From contig JANBRJ010000032.1 of assembly GCA_027577595.1 (NCBI GenBank), forward strand, positions 104,436 to 168,435: a stretch of 64,000 nucleotides of DNA, in the 5' to 3' direction. This document shows positions 28,607 to 37,484 of the stretch, piece after piece. The position numbers and the translations under genes are program-made. Every line of letters starts with the position of its first letter. Within the stretch, counting starts at the first letter, position 1. Under the pieces are notes generated by a model. That model made no database searches and was not told where the DNA came from. It saw only the letters and a list, made by a program, of their open reading frames with translations. This DNA comes from Coemansia sp. RSA 487. Its lineage: Eukaryota; Kickxellomycota; Kickxellomycetes; Kickxellales; Kickxellaceae.

Positions 28607-29902
28607 TTAGAATTTTGCAAAAATGTGCTTGCTTATCATCAACCGCAGCACTCCAATTAGAAAGGCGGCGACTAGGAAAAACATGCCACTGTATATAATT
28701 AACGGCGTGTAGTTGGTTCCATGGCCATACACATCAAGGAGAACCCCGCCGACCGGAGAGCTTATAAAAGTCCCTATGGTGTAAGAAATATACACCAAGC
28801 CAAGGGTGCTAGGAATTCGTTCAACTCCGAATAGCTCGGCAATAGCAACTGGAAGCAAAGAAACGATGCTGCCACTAGTAAATCCAAACACTACAGCCGA
28901 GGCAACCAATGTGCCGAGTGTCTTGAATGGCAACCAGAGAGCGAGGATAGATGCTGTGGATATGGAAAATGAGATAAACAGCGTGTTGAGCGTGCCGATA
29001 CGGTCTGCAAGCATGCCGGTAGCTATTCGACCGACGATGCTGGATGCGTTGAGAATAGACGAAATGTTGGCACCCCATTCTTCAGACATGCTTAGTGCAA
29101 CGACAGAAAATGATGGCATAAAATAGTAGGGCATATAATATGCGCCGCATGCGAAGAGCGCAGCAAAGAATAAAACCACAAAATAGCTGCTTCGCAACAT
29201 CTGCACATCAATAATTTTATGCCGACGGGGCAGTTGGATACGCTTTTTCATTAGCGGGCTGATAGCCACACTGACAGTTGCTATAATCAGGCCAGTGATT
29301 CGTAGAGACCACTGCCATCCTAATTTGGATACCATTGCGCGTATGGCAAAGGACATCCACAAACCGCCCAAGGAGCCACCAGACACAGATATGCCTGTGG
29401 CAAGCGCACGATGTTTTTCCATCCACTGACCTGGCAAACTCATTGCTGGGATCAGCAAAAGAGATCCACTGATGCCAAACAGAATGCCCTGCGTGAATAG
29501 CAGGGCAATGGGCGAATTACACGCCGACGAGACCAGCAGAAACGCACCCATCAGTATCCCGCCAATAGCTATGATGATCTGCGACATGTAGCGCTCTACA
29601 AGAATGCCCGCAACCACGCCAAAGAGACACATGCAGCCAAACTGCAAACTACCGATCCAAGACAGCGTCGACGAAGATGTTGAGGGAAACACGTTCAGTT
29701 GGTACTCTTGCAGATATACACCGAATGAGTTTGTGTATCCAGTCACCATCATCAGCAAGAAAAACGAGCCGCCAACAACCATCCATCCACGCAAGGTGTC
29801 CGGCGCAGCGGCCTCTATCGAGGGCTCGTCAATAATTCTGGATCCAAATATGACCTCGGTCTCATTCTTGTCCTTTGGGACAAGCTTGAATTCGACAGAC
29901 AT
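28607..29902 (-). CDS. MFS carrier, monocarboxylate-porter (MCT/Mch-like) type, copy 2
   Basis: A 431-residue, 12-helix carrier closely related to the product of 23269-24546. Shared stretches include SSSTLSWIGSLQF, FGVVAGILVER and SPLMKKRI, and both end in a short tail with Ala-Lys before the last residue. Differences concentrate in the hydrophilic N-terminus (here rich in Lys/Asp/Glu and Ile) and in parts of helices 7-12, so by eye well over half the residues are identical. The ATG at 29900-29902 opens the frame after stops upstream. A role as a monocarboxylate-like solute permease at the plasma membrane follows from the family; the substrate is unknown. The pair looks like an old tandem duplication later separated by insertion or duplication of the F-box-like genes. 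Confidence 0.9.
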   Translation of the reverse strand: MSVEFKLVPKDKNETEVIFGSRIIDEPSIEAAAPDTLRGWMVVGGSFFLLMMVTGYTNSFGVYLQEYQLNVFPSTSSSTLSWIGSLQFGCMCLFGVVAGILVERYMSQIIIAIGGILMGAFLLVSSACNSPIALLFTQGILFGISGSLLLIPAMSLPGQWMEKHRALATGISVSGGSLGGLWMSFAIRAMVSKLGWQWSLRITGLIIATVSVAISPLMKKRIQLPRRHKIIDVQMLRSSYFVVLFFAALFACGAYYMPYYFMPSFSVVALSMSEEWGANISSILNASSIVGRIATGMLADRIGTLNTLFISFSISTASILALWLPFKTLGTLVASAVVFGFTSGSIVSLLPVAIAELFGVERIPSTLGLVYISYTIGTFISSPVGGVLLDVYGHGTNYTPLIIYSGMFFLVAAFLIGVLRLMISKHIFAKF

Positions 29903-30837
29903 CTTTCAAAAAGGAATTAGAGAATACTAGGATATTGTTAGGTTGAAGTAAATAAAAGTTTGGTCGTAAAGCGTTAAAAGAGGTAAATGTAGTGCCATGA
30001 CAGTGCTGGTGTTAAAATAATGTGCGTGGAGGTAGATAAAAAGGAGTTTTCATTGCGACGAACGAGCGGAAGCTTTGTGCTCGAGCAATTCGCCCACATT
30101 CTGTGCTGGGGCTAACAAGCACTTTGCAAACCAAAAACAGATTTACCAAGGACGACAAAGGAAACGCTGACCAACTGCCGGGTATAAAAGAAGTTGGGGT
30201 TGTCAATTGATCATCAGCATAGACAAAGCCAAAAAGCCTTTGGTTGCACAAAAGAACATGAGCAATACGACCATCAATTTAAACCAACACGATCGCTGCT
30301 TAAGAATTTATCCATACCAAAATCTGTTTAAAAGAAACATCGATTACATCGTAATTTACAAAGGGAGATAATGCATTTCGGAGATTGTATGCTGCAAATC
30401 GCTCCTTTTAGTTGACAGAATTTCTTTCAGTTTTTTTTATCAAATGCAAAGACCACGATATACGACGAAACTTTCACTTTCACTTTCACTTCTGGAAACA
30501 TTCTGGATAACGGCCATGACAAAAACGCAAGCTAATAGCTGCCACCTGCGCACAAAGTACAAGTGCCAGATTTGCAGAAATGGCGACTGTAAGATCACAT
30601 TCAAGCAAAATGCATAATATGCTAATAGGCCAACTTGACACTCATGTCTGATTGGTGATGAATTGAAGCATCCAGCTCGCAGCATAACACAACACATATC
30701 GCCAACCATTTAACGAAATGTAAAACAGCGCAAAGCAAGCACAAAATCTTCCATTTTCATGGCATTAGAAGATAGTAAACAAATGTAATCAGGATAGGAA
30801 AATATAATTTTGAAGTAGAGTAAATGTCTAGGTGCTA
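29903..30837. other. Intergenic region MFS copy 2 to NoxR
   Basis: No gene is supported. It contains the MFS promoter region and the NoxR 3' flank. A short TTTCAC-type repeat lies at 30472-30491, and a TATAAAAG motif on the plus strand at 30184-30191 has no gene directly downstream on that strand. Base composition changes from AT-rich to GC-richer at about 30.84 kb. Confidence 0.4.
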
Positions 30838-33718
30838 CTAAAAGGAGCTCCAGAGCTCGAGCCGCTCCACAACGTTTGTCTCAGGCGAAGACATATCGCC
30901 GCCAGCATACGCCTTTGCCAGCTCAAAGTCGTCCTCGTCAGTCATCAGCACAGCCTCGCCGTCCTCGTCCAAGTACCTGATCCGCAGCGAGCCTGATTTT
31001 TTATCGCCTCCATCCTGACCCGCATTGGTCGACGCAAGCACCTTGGCCTCGACCTTTGCCCGGAGGAGATCGAAGCTGGCGTGCTTGGGAATCATCAGGT
31101 TCACAATCTCTTGGCCGTAATGTACTTTGACCTTCATTGCGTCCTTCTTTGTCGGTGCGCGACGCAGTATTCCGCTGCCTGCAGACATGGGCGGGTTGGC
31201 GCTGTTGCTGCCGCTGCCGTTGAGTGGGCTGTAGTGTCCAATGGCGCTTCCGGTGGGCGACAGCACAGATGGCGGCGGGCTCAGCGAGCTTGCTGACCCG
31301 TATGTGCCCATGTGGTGCTGCTGGTGGCTTCCATTGCTGCTGCTGCCTTGCAGCCCAGTTACCCCACGCGCTGCTGAAATTTCCTCATGACTCAACGGTG
31401 GTGACATCATCACTGAGTTGATCGACGACTGCGCGTGGGCAATCCCAGGGTGCTGTGGCAAGCTGTTGCTTCTTCCGGCATTATGTTGCTGAATCTGTGC
31501 TGCTGGAGACATATCATCCGAGCTGCCATAAAAGTCAGGCGATGCTCTGCCGGCTCCTGTAGAAATATTTTTTTGGACGGCTGGTGCAATGATCTCCGTA
31601 CGTGCGACCCGTGCTTCGGTGGGGACGGGCGATGGATCTTCTTCATAAATGTCGTCCATATTGCGATTGTTGACGTTGTTGTTATGCCGTTCCATGTATC
31701 CGCCTGTCGGTGCTGATGATCCCATGGTGTTCATGCGCCGAATGCCGCTGTTTCCTGGGTACGAACCAGTGCTGCTGCCGTTTATGCCAGAATAGTCGAT
31801 CTCGTGCGTGGGGCCATGGGACTTCATTGTCAATGAGCGCTGCGGTAGCCCTGGACGTGGGCCTTGCTGGGGCTGTTGCTGCTGCTGGTTCTTGAGCGTG
31901 GCCCGACGTGCCAGCCCGGCTCTGATGATGTCCAGAGGGTCCACAGGCCCCCGCTGGCCCGAATCTGCGCCTGGGCTCCTATTAGCCGCGGGTTTCGGAA
32001 CAGGGCTCAGAACATCGGGGCTGGTGTCGTCGGAATGAATATTCATTGGCATGTCTGCTGGGGACGAAACCGCAGAGCCGCCACCATCCGAATCGTTCTC
32101 TCTGTCGGAGCCAGGAGCGTACGGCGCCTCTTTTACCGTCGACAGACTGCCTGTGGACTGCATTTTAACCAAAGAGCCTGACCCGCCTGAACGGGCAGCC
32201 ATAGCAGGGCCTCGGCTAGAGTTTGTGCCGTTGTGCAGGGGGTATCCACCGCCATTGCTGCCCATGCTCTGAGACATGCCTACGTGGGAGGCACTTGGCG
32301 CATGCTGCATCTGTGGCAGCGTGTCGTTGCGGTGCACAGGCATGGTGTTTGAGCGAGCAAGAAGGCTGTTGTTGGAGAGATCAGGCGGCGGCGACGACCG
32401 CTTGACGCGCATTGATTTCTGGTGAGTCATTGATGCCATGTTCTTCAAGGTCTCCTTTCTGACCAGCGCGCCCTTGAAGCCAGTAAAGTTGTCCTTTCCG
32501 TCGGCAGACGCAATGACCTTTGCAGAGCCAAGAAAGTCTATCTTTTTCGTGCTCTTGAGCTTGCTTGCGGATGGACGGTATATGACGCCCTTGGGCACGC
32601 AGTAGAGCGGGCAGTCCATGCCGTTGCACTGGACTGCTTTTTTGACCCACGTGTGGCGCTCCTCGACAGTGTGCTTGCTGGCGTCGTCGAGATCGGCCTG
32701 GGCGTCCTTTTCCTGGCCAAGACAAAAGAAACACAGGGCTCGGTTGTACAGAACCTCGCACGTGTACACTTTGTAATCAAGGCCGATCTGCGTGTAGTCG
32801 ATAAACTCGTTGTCTCGCAAGTACTGGAGGGCCTTGTTGAAGTCGTCGAGCGCCTGGTCGTTCCTTTGCAGAACCATTTTTGCAACGCCTCGCTGAAAGT
32901 ACGCAACAACCAGGTACTGGTCGAGCTCGAGGGCCTTGGTGTATGCTTCAATCTACATAAAAACAACAACAGCACGTCGTTACACAAAGAGAAAGAATTA
33001 GGAAGGGTGTGAAAAATGAGCAAAGCTTTTGCGCTGGTGGAAAGAGGAGCGAGTTAATGGATGAGACGCTTACCCCAGCATTGTGATCACCTTTGCGCCC
33101 CAGGATCAGTCCGATGTTGAAGTGGATCTTTGCAGAGTCTGCGATGGACTACAGGACCGAAAAGAGAAAGAAGGTGCATAGAACATGAGGAAAGAACAGA
33201 TTAGTAATGAGCCACGAGTAGCAAGAGACGGAAAAAACCCACGCGCTAGTTGAACAGATTCTGTTGACACAGCTGCTCTTTCTGCTTGATATGGAAAAAG
33301 GATACTTTGTGCGAGTGCGGATTCCGTTTCAAACGGGCATGGCATAAAGGAACCCCCACATCTCAATAGCATAGAAAGAAACGCCGCAGAAAGACACAAG
33401 GCTGAGCAACGTTCGCATGGCCTGTACTCATCAGTCTTGTTTGTTGCAAGTTGCAAACAGCGCCTCAATAAAATGCTGCAGACACTTTACCCTAAATACT
33501 TCCAGCGCAGAGTCGTACTCCCGCTGGTCAAAGAACTCCACGGCCTGGTTCCACTGCTCAAGTTCAGCCTACACAGCATTCACAGCAACAACAAAAGGGA
33601 GCAGACGCATATACCACTTTAGATTAGCTTTTTTTTTTGTTTGGCTGACTTTAAAAGTCAAATGCAGCAACGCTGGAGAGAGAAAAGTGTAGCTGTCGTT
33701 TGTTACCTTTAACGCCAT
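30838..33718 (-). CDS. noxR: NADPH oxidase regulator NoxR (p67phox-like, TPR plus PB1), four exons
   Basis: NoxR activates fungal NADPH oxidases together with Rac and the scaffold Cdc24/Bem1, controlling ROS-dependent hyphal growth and development. Exons on the minus strand: 33718-33707 (MALK), 33568-33491, 33148-33074, 32952-30838; introns of 138, 342 and 121 bases, all GT-AG with phase 0. The joined product has 759 residues. TPR repeats fill about 1-165 and include SAKIHFNIGLILGRKGDHNA and AYFQRGVAKM, matching the NoxR/p67phox pattern. A long Ser/Pro/Gly/Gln-rich middle follows, and a C-terminal PB1 domain (about 660-755: MKVKVHYGQE, then the acidic OPCA-like DEDGEAVLMTDEDDFE). No SH3 domain is seen, as usual for fungal NoxR. 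The first exon is only 12 bases. Confidence 0.93.
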
Positions 33719-34520
33719 TGTGTGTACAAGTCAGTAAATTTTATGTGGACGGGGAAGGGAAAAGAGGTCAGTATAGCAGAGCGCAGGAATTGTGTTTTAT
33801 GAAGCGGAGAGGGAAAAATAAGCAGACGAAATGAAAAGGAAAAAAATATAAATGAGCTGTACAACCAAAGACGGAAGAGTGAAAAATTGAAAGGGGAAGG
33901 AAAGAGGGCAAAGCTTGCCAAGCGTGAGTTTTGAGTGAAGCAGTTTTATTGCAGGCAGACTTTGCATAAAGAGAATTTTTTTTGTTCGGCTATTTGCTTC
34001 TTTCTCTCCAGTACTGCCGGGCACGGAATCAACAAAGACCAGCAGCAAGACCTTACTGCTTACTCTTGTCCACAGTCCAGGAGATCTTTGAAAAACCAGT
34101 ACCTTGCCGCCCTGTAAAAAAGCATGGAAAGAGCAGATGCAGATTTTCTGGTGCATGTATGTTACCTGCAGAGTGAGAAAAAGGATCATACATCAAGACC
34201 ACGAACTTTTCACACTCTAATCACTTTGCTCTCAGTCTCAATGTCTTGGGAGTGCCAAGCCAGCCTTCGATCTCTCTTCCACACTCTTGGATCTGTGGAA
34301 TGAAAAAAAAAAACTCCTAGCGATTGGGCCTTCCTTCTCCCTCTTGTTCTCTGTCGATTTTGTTGAGACAAAAGATGTTTCTTTTTTTTAATTCGTCGCT
34401 GTCGGTTTGGACGAGATAATAAGCGCTTGTCTTTAGGACGATGCGATGGATGCAGCTGATCTAGTGCGGTATTGTATTTAATAAAAGAGGTGGCCAAACA
34501 AAGAAAAAGCCTCGTAAATT
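33719..34520. other. Intergenic region between NoxR and the tyrosine phosphatase
   Basis: It holds the NoxR 5' flank (Pu/Py-rich, purine runs 33755-33915) and the PTP 3' flank. A-rich and T-rich runs at 34300-34320 and 34380-34392. No gene or RNA recognised. Confidence 0.4.
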
Positions 34521-35450
34521 CTAACTGTTCAGCATAAAGCCAATCACCTGGTAGCAAAAGACAAACTGCTGCTGGTTCTGGACCATCAGGGTGCGCTGCT
34601 CACGCAGACATTTGAAGACATCTGCCACAAGATCGCCAGCGTAGTCCTCGTGCTTGGCAAAGAACTGCATGGCTGTATCCAGAGTGATCAGCGTTCCGGT
34701 GCGGCCCACGCCGGCACTGCAGTGCACCACCACAGGGCTTCCGGCCCGGCCCAGGTTCGCCGAATCCAGCTCCTTGAGCATGCGCAATAGGGGGACAGGC
34801 GATAGCGGCACTCCGTGGTCCGGCCACTCCGTGTAGTGCAGCTGGCGGACGGTCCGGGGCTCAGCCGGGTGCATCTCGTGGCGCAGCAGCAGAGTGCGCA
34901 CCACAACACCCGAGACCATATCTAGCAGCCGCTCGTCCTGGAGCGTGACGCTGATTCCCGATCCATGGCCGCTGCTCGACTTGGGTGCGATTGTCTGGCC
35001 CACGGCTGCTGGCCAGTAGGCGGCGCACTTGGGCAGCTTTGCCTCGACGGTGTTGGCCAGCATAACGATGGCCTGCGCGTGCTGCTCCCATGCCATCTGC
35101 CAGAAATCGCCGATCGTGTGGTTGAGCGGTCCTTGTGTGGCAATGTATCGCATCGACGATATTGCTTCGGGTAACGTGACGTGCGTGGCGTTGATGTAGT
35201 CGTTCTTGCCAGACAGGCGCACGCGGTTGTTGTTGTATGGCACGATGTCGCTGTATCTGTTCAGGTTGTAGTTGCGGCCCTGTTTTGCGTCGCTTATGAT
35301 GCTGCTTTCGTTTGCCTCGGCTTTCTCTATCGCCTGGCGCAGCTGTCCCCAGTCCTTTTTCTCGGTCTCTTGGAACGTGGCTGTTATTTTTTTCTGCACT
35401 GGCTTGTGCGACAGCTCCTGTAGGAGCTGCCTAAACGACATGGACATCAT
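34521..35450 (-). CDS. Classical protein tyrosine phosphatase
   Basis: A single-domain, soluble, cytosolic-type PTP of 309 residues that dephosphorylates phosphotyrosine. Family motifs are in order: NRYSDIVPYNNNRVRL (64-79), the pTyr loop KNDYINA (82-88), the WPD loop WPDHGVP with general-acid Asp211, the P-loop HCSAGVGRTG with nucleophile Cys244 and Arg250, and the Q-loop QNQQQF. All catalytic residues are present, so activity is expected. It is most like yeast Ptp1 and S. pombe Pyp3 in having little beyond the catalytic domain, but the substrate (for example a MAP kinase) cannot be told. The start is the first of three near-N-terminal Met codons (MMSM). There is no membrane segment or targeting signal. 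No intron is needed. Confidence 0.95.
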   Translation of the reverse strand: MMSMSFRQLLQELSHKPVQKKITATFQETEKKDWGQLRQAIEKAEANESSIISDAKQGRNYNLNRYSDIVPYNNNRVRLSGKNDYINATHVTLPEAISSMRYIATQGPLNHTIGDFWQMAWEQHAQAIVMLANTVEAKLPKCAAYWPAAVGQTIAPKSSSGHGSGISVTLQDERLLDMVSGVVVRTLLLRHEMHPAEPRTVRQLHYTEWPDHGVPLSPVPLLRMLKELDSANLGRAGSPVVVHCSAGVGRTGTLITLDTAMQFFAKHEDYAGDLVADVFKCLREQRTLMVQNQQQFVFCYQVIGFMLNS

Positions 35451-36016
35451 CTTTCTACTGCTTTGGAAGGTGGTATGTAAGAATTAAAGCTTTCCTTTTA
35501 TAGAGCAGCTGAGGTAAGGGTAAATAGATATAGAGCAAATAAGGGCTTTTCTCTTTTAAAAATGCAAAAATAAATTCCAAAGAAAGAGAAAAGAATGACG
35601 TTTTGAGTTCGCGTTTACTGAGTGTTTAAAAAGAAAAGCACTTCTGCTGGCTTTTCCGATTTGTTTTATAAAACAAGACACCATCGCTTGCATATGTTTC
35701 CATCTGGCTCCAAAGAAAGAGAGACAAGTTCCAATTCAGCGTGCGCGCTATGGAGCTAGCTATGAACGAAAAACAACCGCCGAAACATATCCTTTTTTTC
35801 CATCTGAACCGTTTAATCGGAATGGAACCCCTTTTGTTTTAAACTGTCCATCAAGGAAAGAACAAGCGTCCCCTCTCCCACAAACCAGTCCAGTGGAGTG
35901 GGTTGTTTTCTCTCTTTCTTGGCTTTTCTTCCTCCCCCCACATTCCACCGGTTCCAGCATTCTGGGCTGAAACCTTATTTTTTCTAACAAAGTCTGCTAC
36001 ACCTTCCCACCTTTTC
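35451..36016. other. Divergent promoter region, PTP and JMJD4-like genes
   Basis: The 566-base spacer separates the two start codons and must carry both promoters. It includes TTTTATAGAG at 35496 on the PTP side (a TATA box read on the minus strand is possible) and a CT-rich block at 35905-36000 just before the JMJD4 start. Confidence 0.4.
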
Positions 36017-37183
36017 ATGGACGACGTACTGCACATAGAGCACAGAGACGATATCAGCGTGGCGGAGTTTGCGCAAACGTATCTCCGTTCCAACCAACCC
36101 GTGGTTCTCGGCGCAAGCTTCACGAAGGAGTGGAATGCGCGGCGCGAATGGGTGACCAGCGGGAGGCCCAACTTTGCACGAATCCGCGAGATCTACGGCA
36201 CCGCCATTGTCCCTGTGGCTCACTGCGACACCCCGCACTTTAACGACCAGAAGCGCACGGAAATGCCGATGAGCGACTTCCTGGATCTCTGGCAATCTTC
36301 TGGTCCTGAAGAAAAGCTCTACTGCAAGGACTTTCACCTAATGAAGCACGCGTACGAGGCATACAGGGTCCCACCGCCCCTGTCGGACGACTGGCTTAAC
36401 ATGTTCTACGACTTGCATCCACAGCACGACGACGACTACCGGTTCTGCTATATGGGCGGTGACGGCACGTGGACGCCCTTCCACCGAGACGTGTACTGGT
36501 CGTATTCGTGGAGCGCAAACATCTGCGGCACGAAGCGGTGGATCCTTGTGCCGCCTGGGCAAGAGGACCTGTTTACAGACGGGCTGGGCCATATTGTGTA
36601 CGATCTGAGGTGCTATGATAGGAAACAGTTCCTGCGGCTGGGAGAGCTGAGGACCGTGGAGATTGTACAGCGTGAGGGCGAGATCGTCTTTGTGCCCTCC
36701 CAGTGGTGGCACCAGGTCCACAATGTGGGCGACACGATCTCGATCAACCACAACTGGGCCAACGAGTACAATCTCCCTGTGCTCTACAGACATCTGCGCA
36801 GCGGAATCGAAGAAGTCCACCACGCGTTCCGCGATCTTACCGACATCGACGAGTTCCACACTATTGCTCAGCAGGCGCTCAGAGCAAACTCGGGCATGGA
36901 TTATAAATGGTTCTTTGACTTTACGGCGACCATCGCTGATGTGTATCTGGATGCTCTGTCAAAGATCGCTGTTTCAGAACCGCCGCTGCTCGTTCGGCTT
37001 GATCCGTATTTTTCCTCGCCTCGGAGTATCAAATTCGCATTGGATAGAATTTCCATGGTGCTTGATCTGTTACTTCACGATGATGTCACACGTACCGTCG
37101 ATGGTCTGGCTGAGCAAATCGCAACGCTCCACATGCGTGTCAAGATTAATTGTGTGGCAGAAAAGAACAAAAGTTGTCAATAG
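36017..37183 (+). CDS. JmjC-domain 2-oxoglutarate oxygenase, JMJD4-like
   Basis: The 388-residue product is a Fe(II)/2-oxoglutarate-dependent oxygenase; human JMJD4 hydroxylates a lysine of the termination factor eRF1. Visible motifs: an N-terminal DDVLHIEHRDD/NQPVVLG segment typical of JmjC hydroxylases, YMGGDGTWTPFHRDVYWSYSW with the iron ligands His156 and Asp158, GTKRWILVPP supplying the 2-oxoglutarate Lys, and WWHQVHNVGDTISINHNW with the distal His232 ligand. Together these fit JMJD4 better than the histone demethylases, which have PHD or Tudor partners. The open frame continues upstream, but the first ATG is 36017; the upstream part is low-complexity CT-rich sequence. No zinc finger or NLS is obvious. 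The role in translation termination follows from family knowledge. Confidence 0.88.
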   Translation: MDDVLHIEHRDDISVAEFAQTYLRSNQPVVLGASFTKEWNARREWVTSGRPNFARIREIYGTAIVPVAHCDTPHFNDQKRTEMPMSDFLDLWQSSGPEEKLYCKDFHLMKHAYEAYRVPPPLSDDWLNMFYDLHPQHDDDYRFCYMGGDGTWTPFHRDVYWSYSWSANICGTKRWILVPPGQEDLFTDGLGHIVYDLRCYDRKQFLRLGELRTVEIVQREGEIVFVPSQWWHQVHNVGDTISINHNWANEYNLPVLYRHLRSGIEEVHHAFRDLTDIDEFHTIAQQALRANSGMDYKWFFDFTATIADVYLDALSKIAVSEPPLLVRLDPYFSSPRSIKFALDRISMVLDLLLHDDVTRTVDGLAEQIATLHMRVKINCVAEKNKSCQ

Positions 37184-37484
37184 TTTTTCGGTCTTATTGT
37201 GCTCCTTTTTTTTTCTTCTTTTTGTAAGTTTATCGCCAAGGCTCTTTTTTTTCTTCTCTTTCTTCTTCCTCTCACTCAGCTTTATTTCATTTTCCAACGG
37301 ACAAGAGCGAACGAAAGAGAAAGTTGGGTCTTTTTATTTTGCGCATCTCCTTAAATTTCTCTGCTCAAATTACTTATACCTTATTCAATTGCTTATAAAT
37401 CACGGCTCCCCGTATAAAATTCCAGCCAAATCTCAATATAGCTTGTAACGCAGGCCTTAAGAATATTTATCGGTCTCTATCAGT
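37184..37484. other. Spacer JMJD4-like to PMR1
   Basis: T/C-rich 301 bases; a run of TTTTTTTTCTTC type at 37207-37275 and a short AT-rich block near 37390. Promoter and leader of PMR1; nothing else. Confidence 0.4.
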
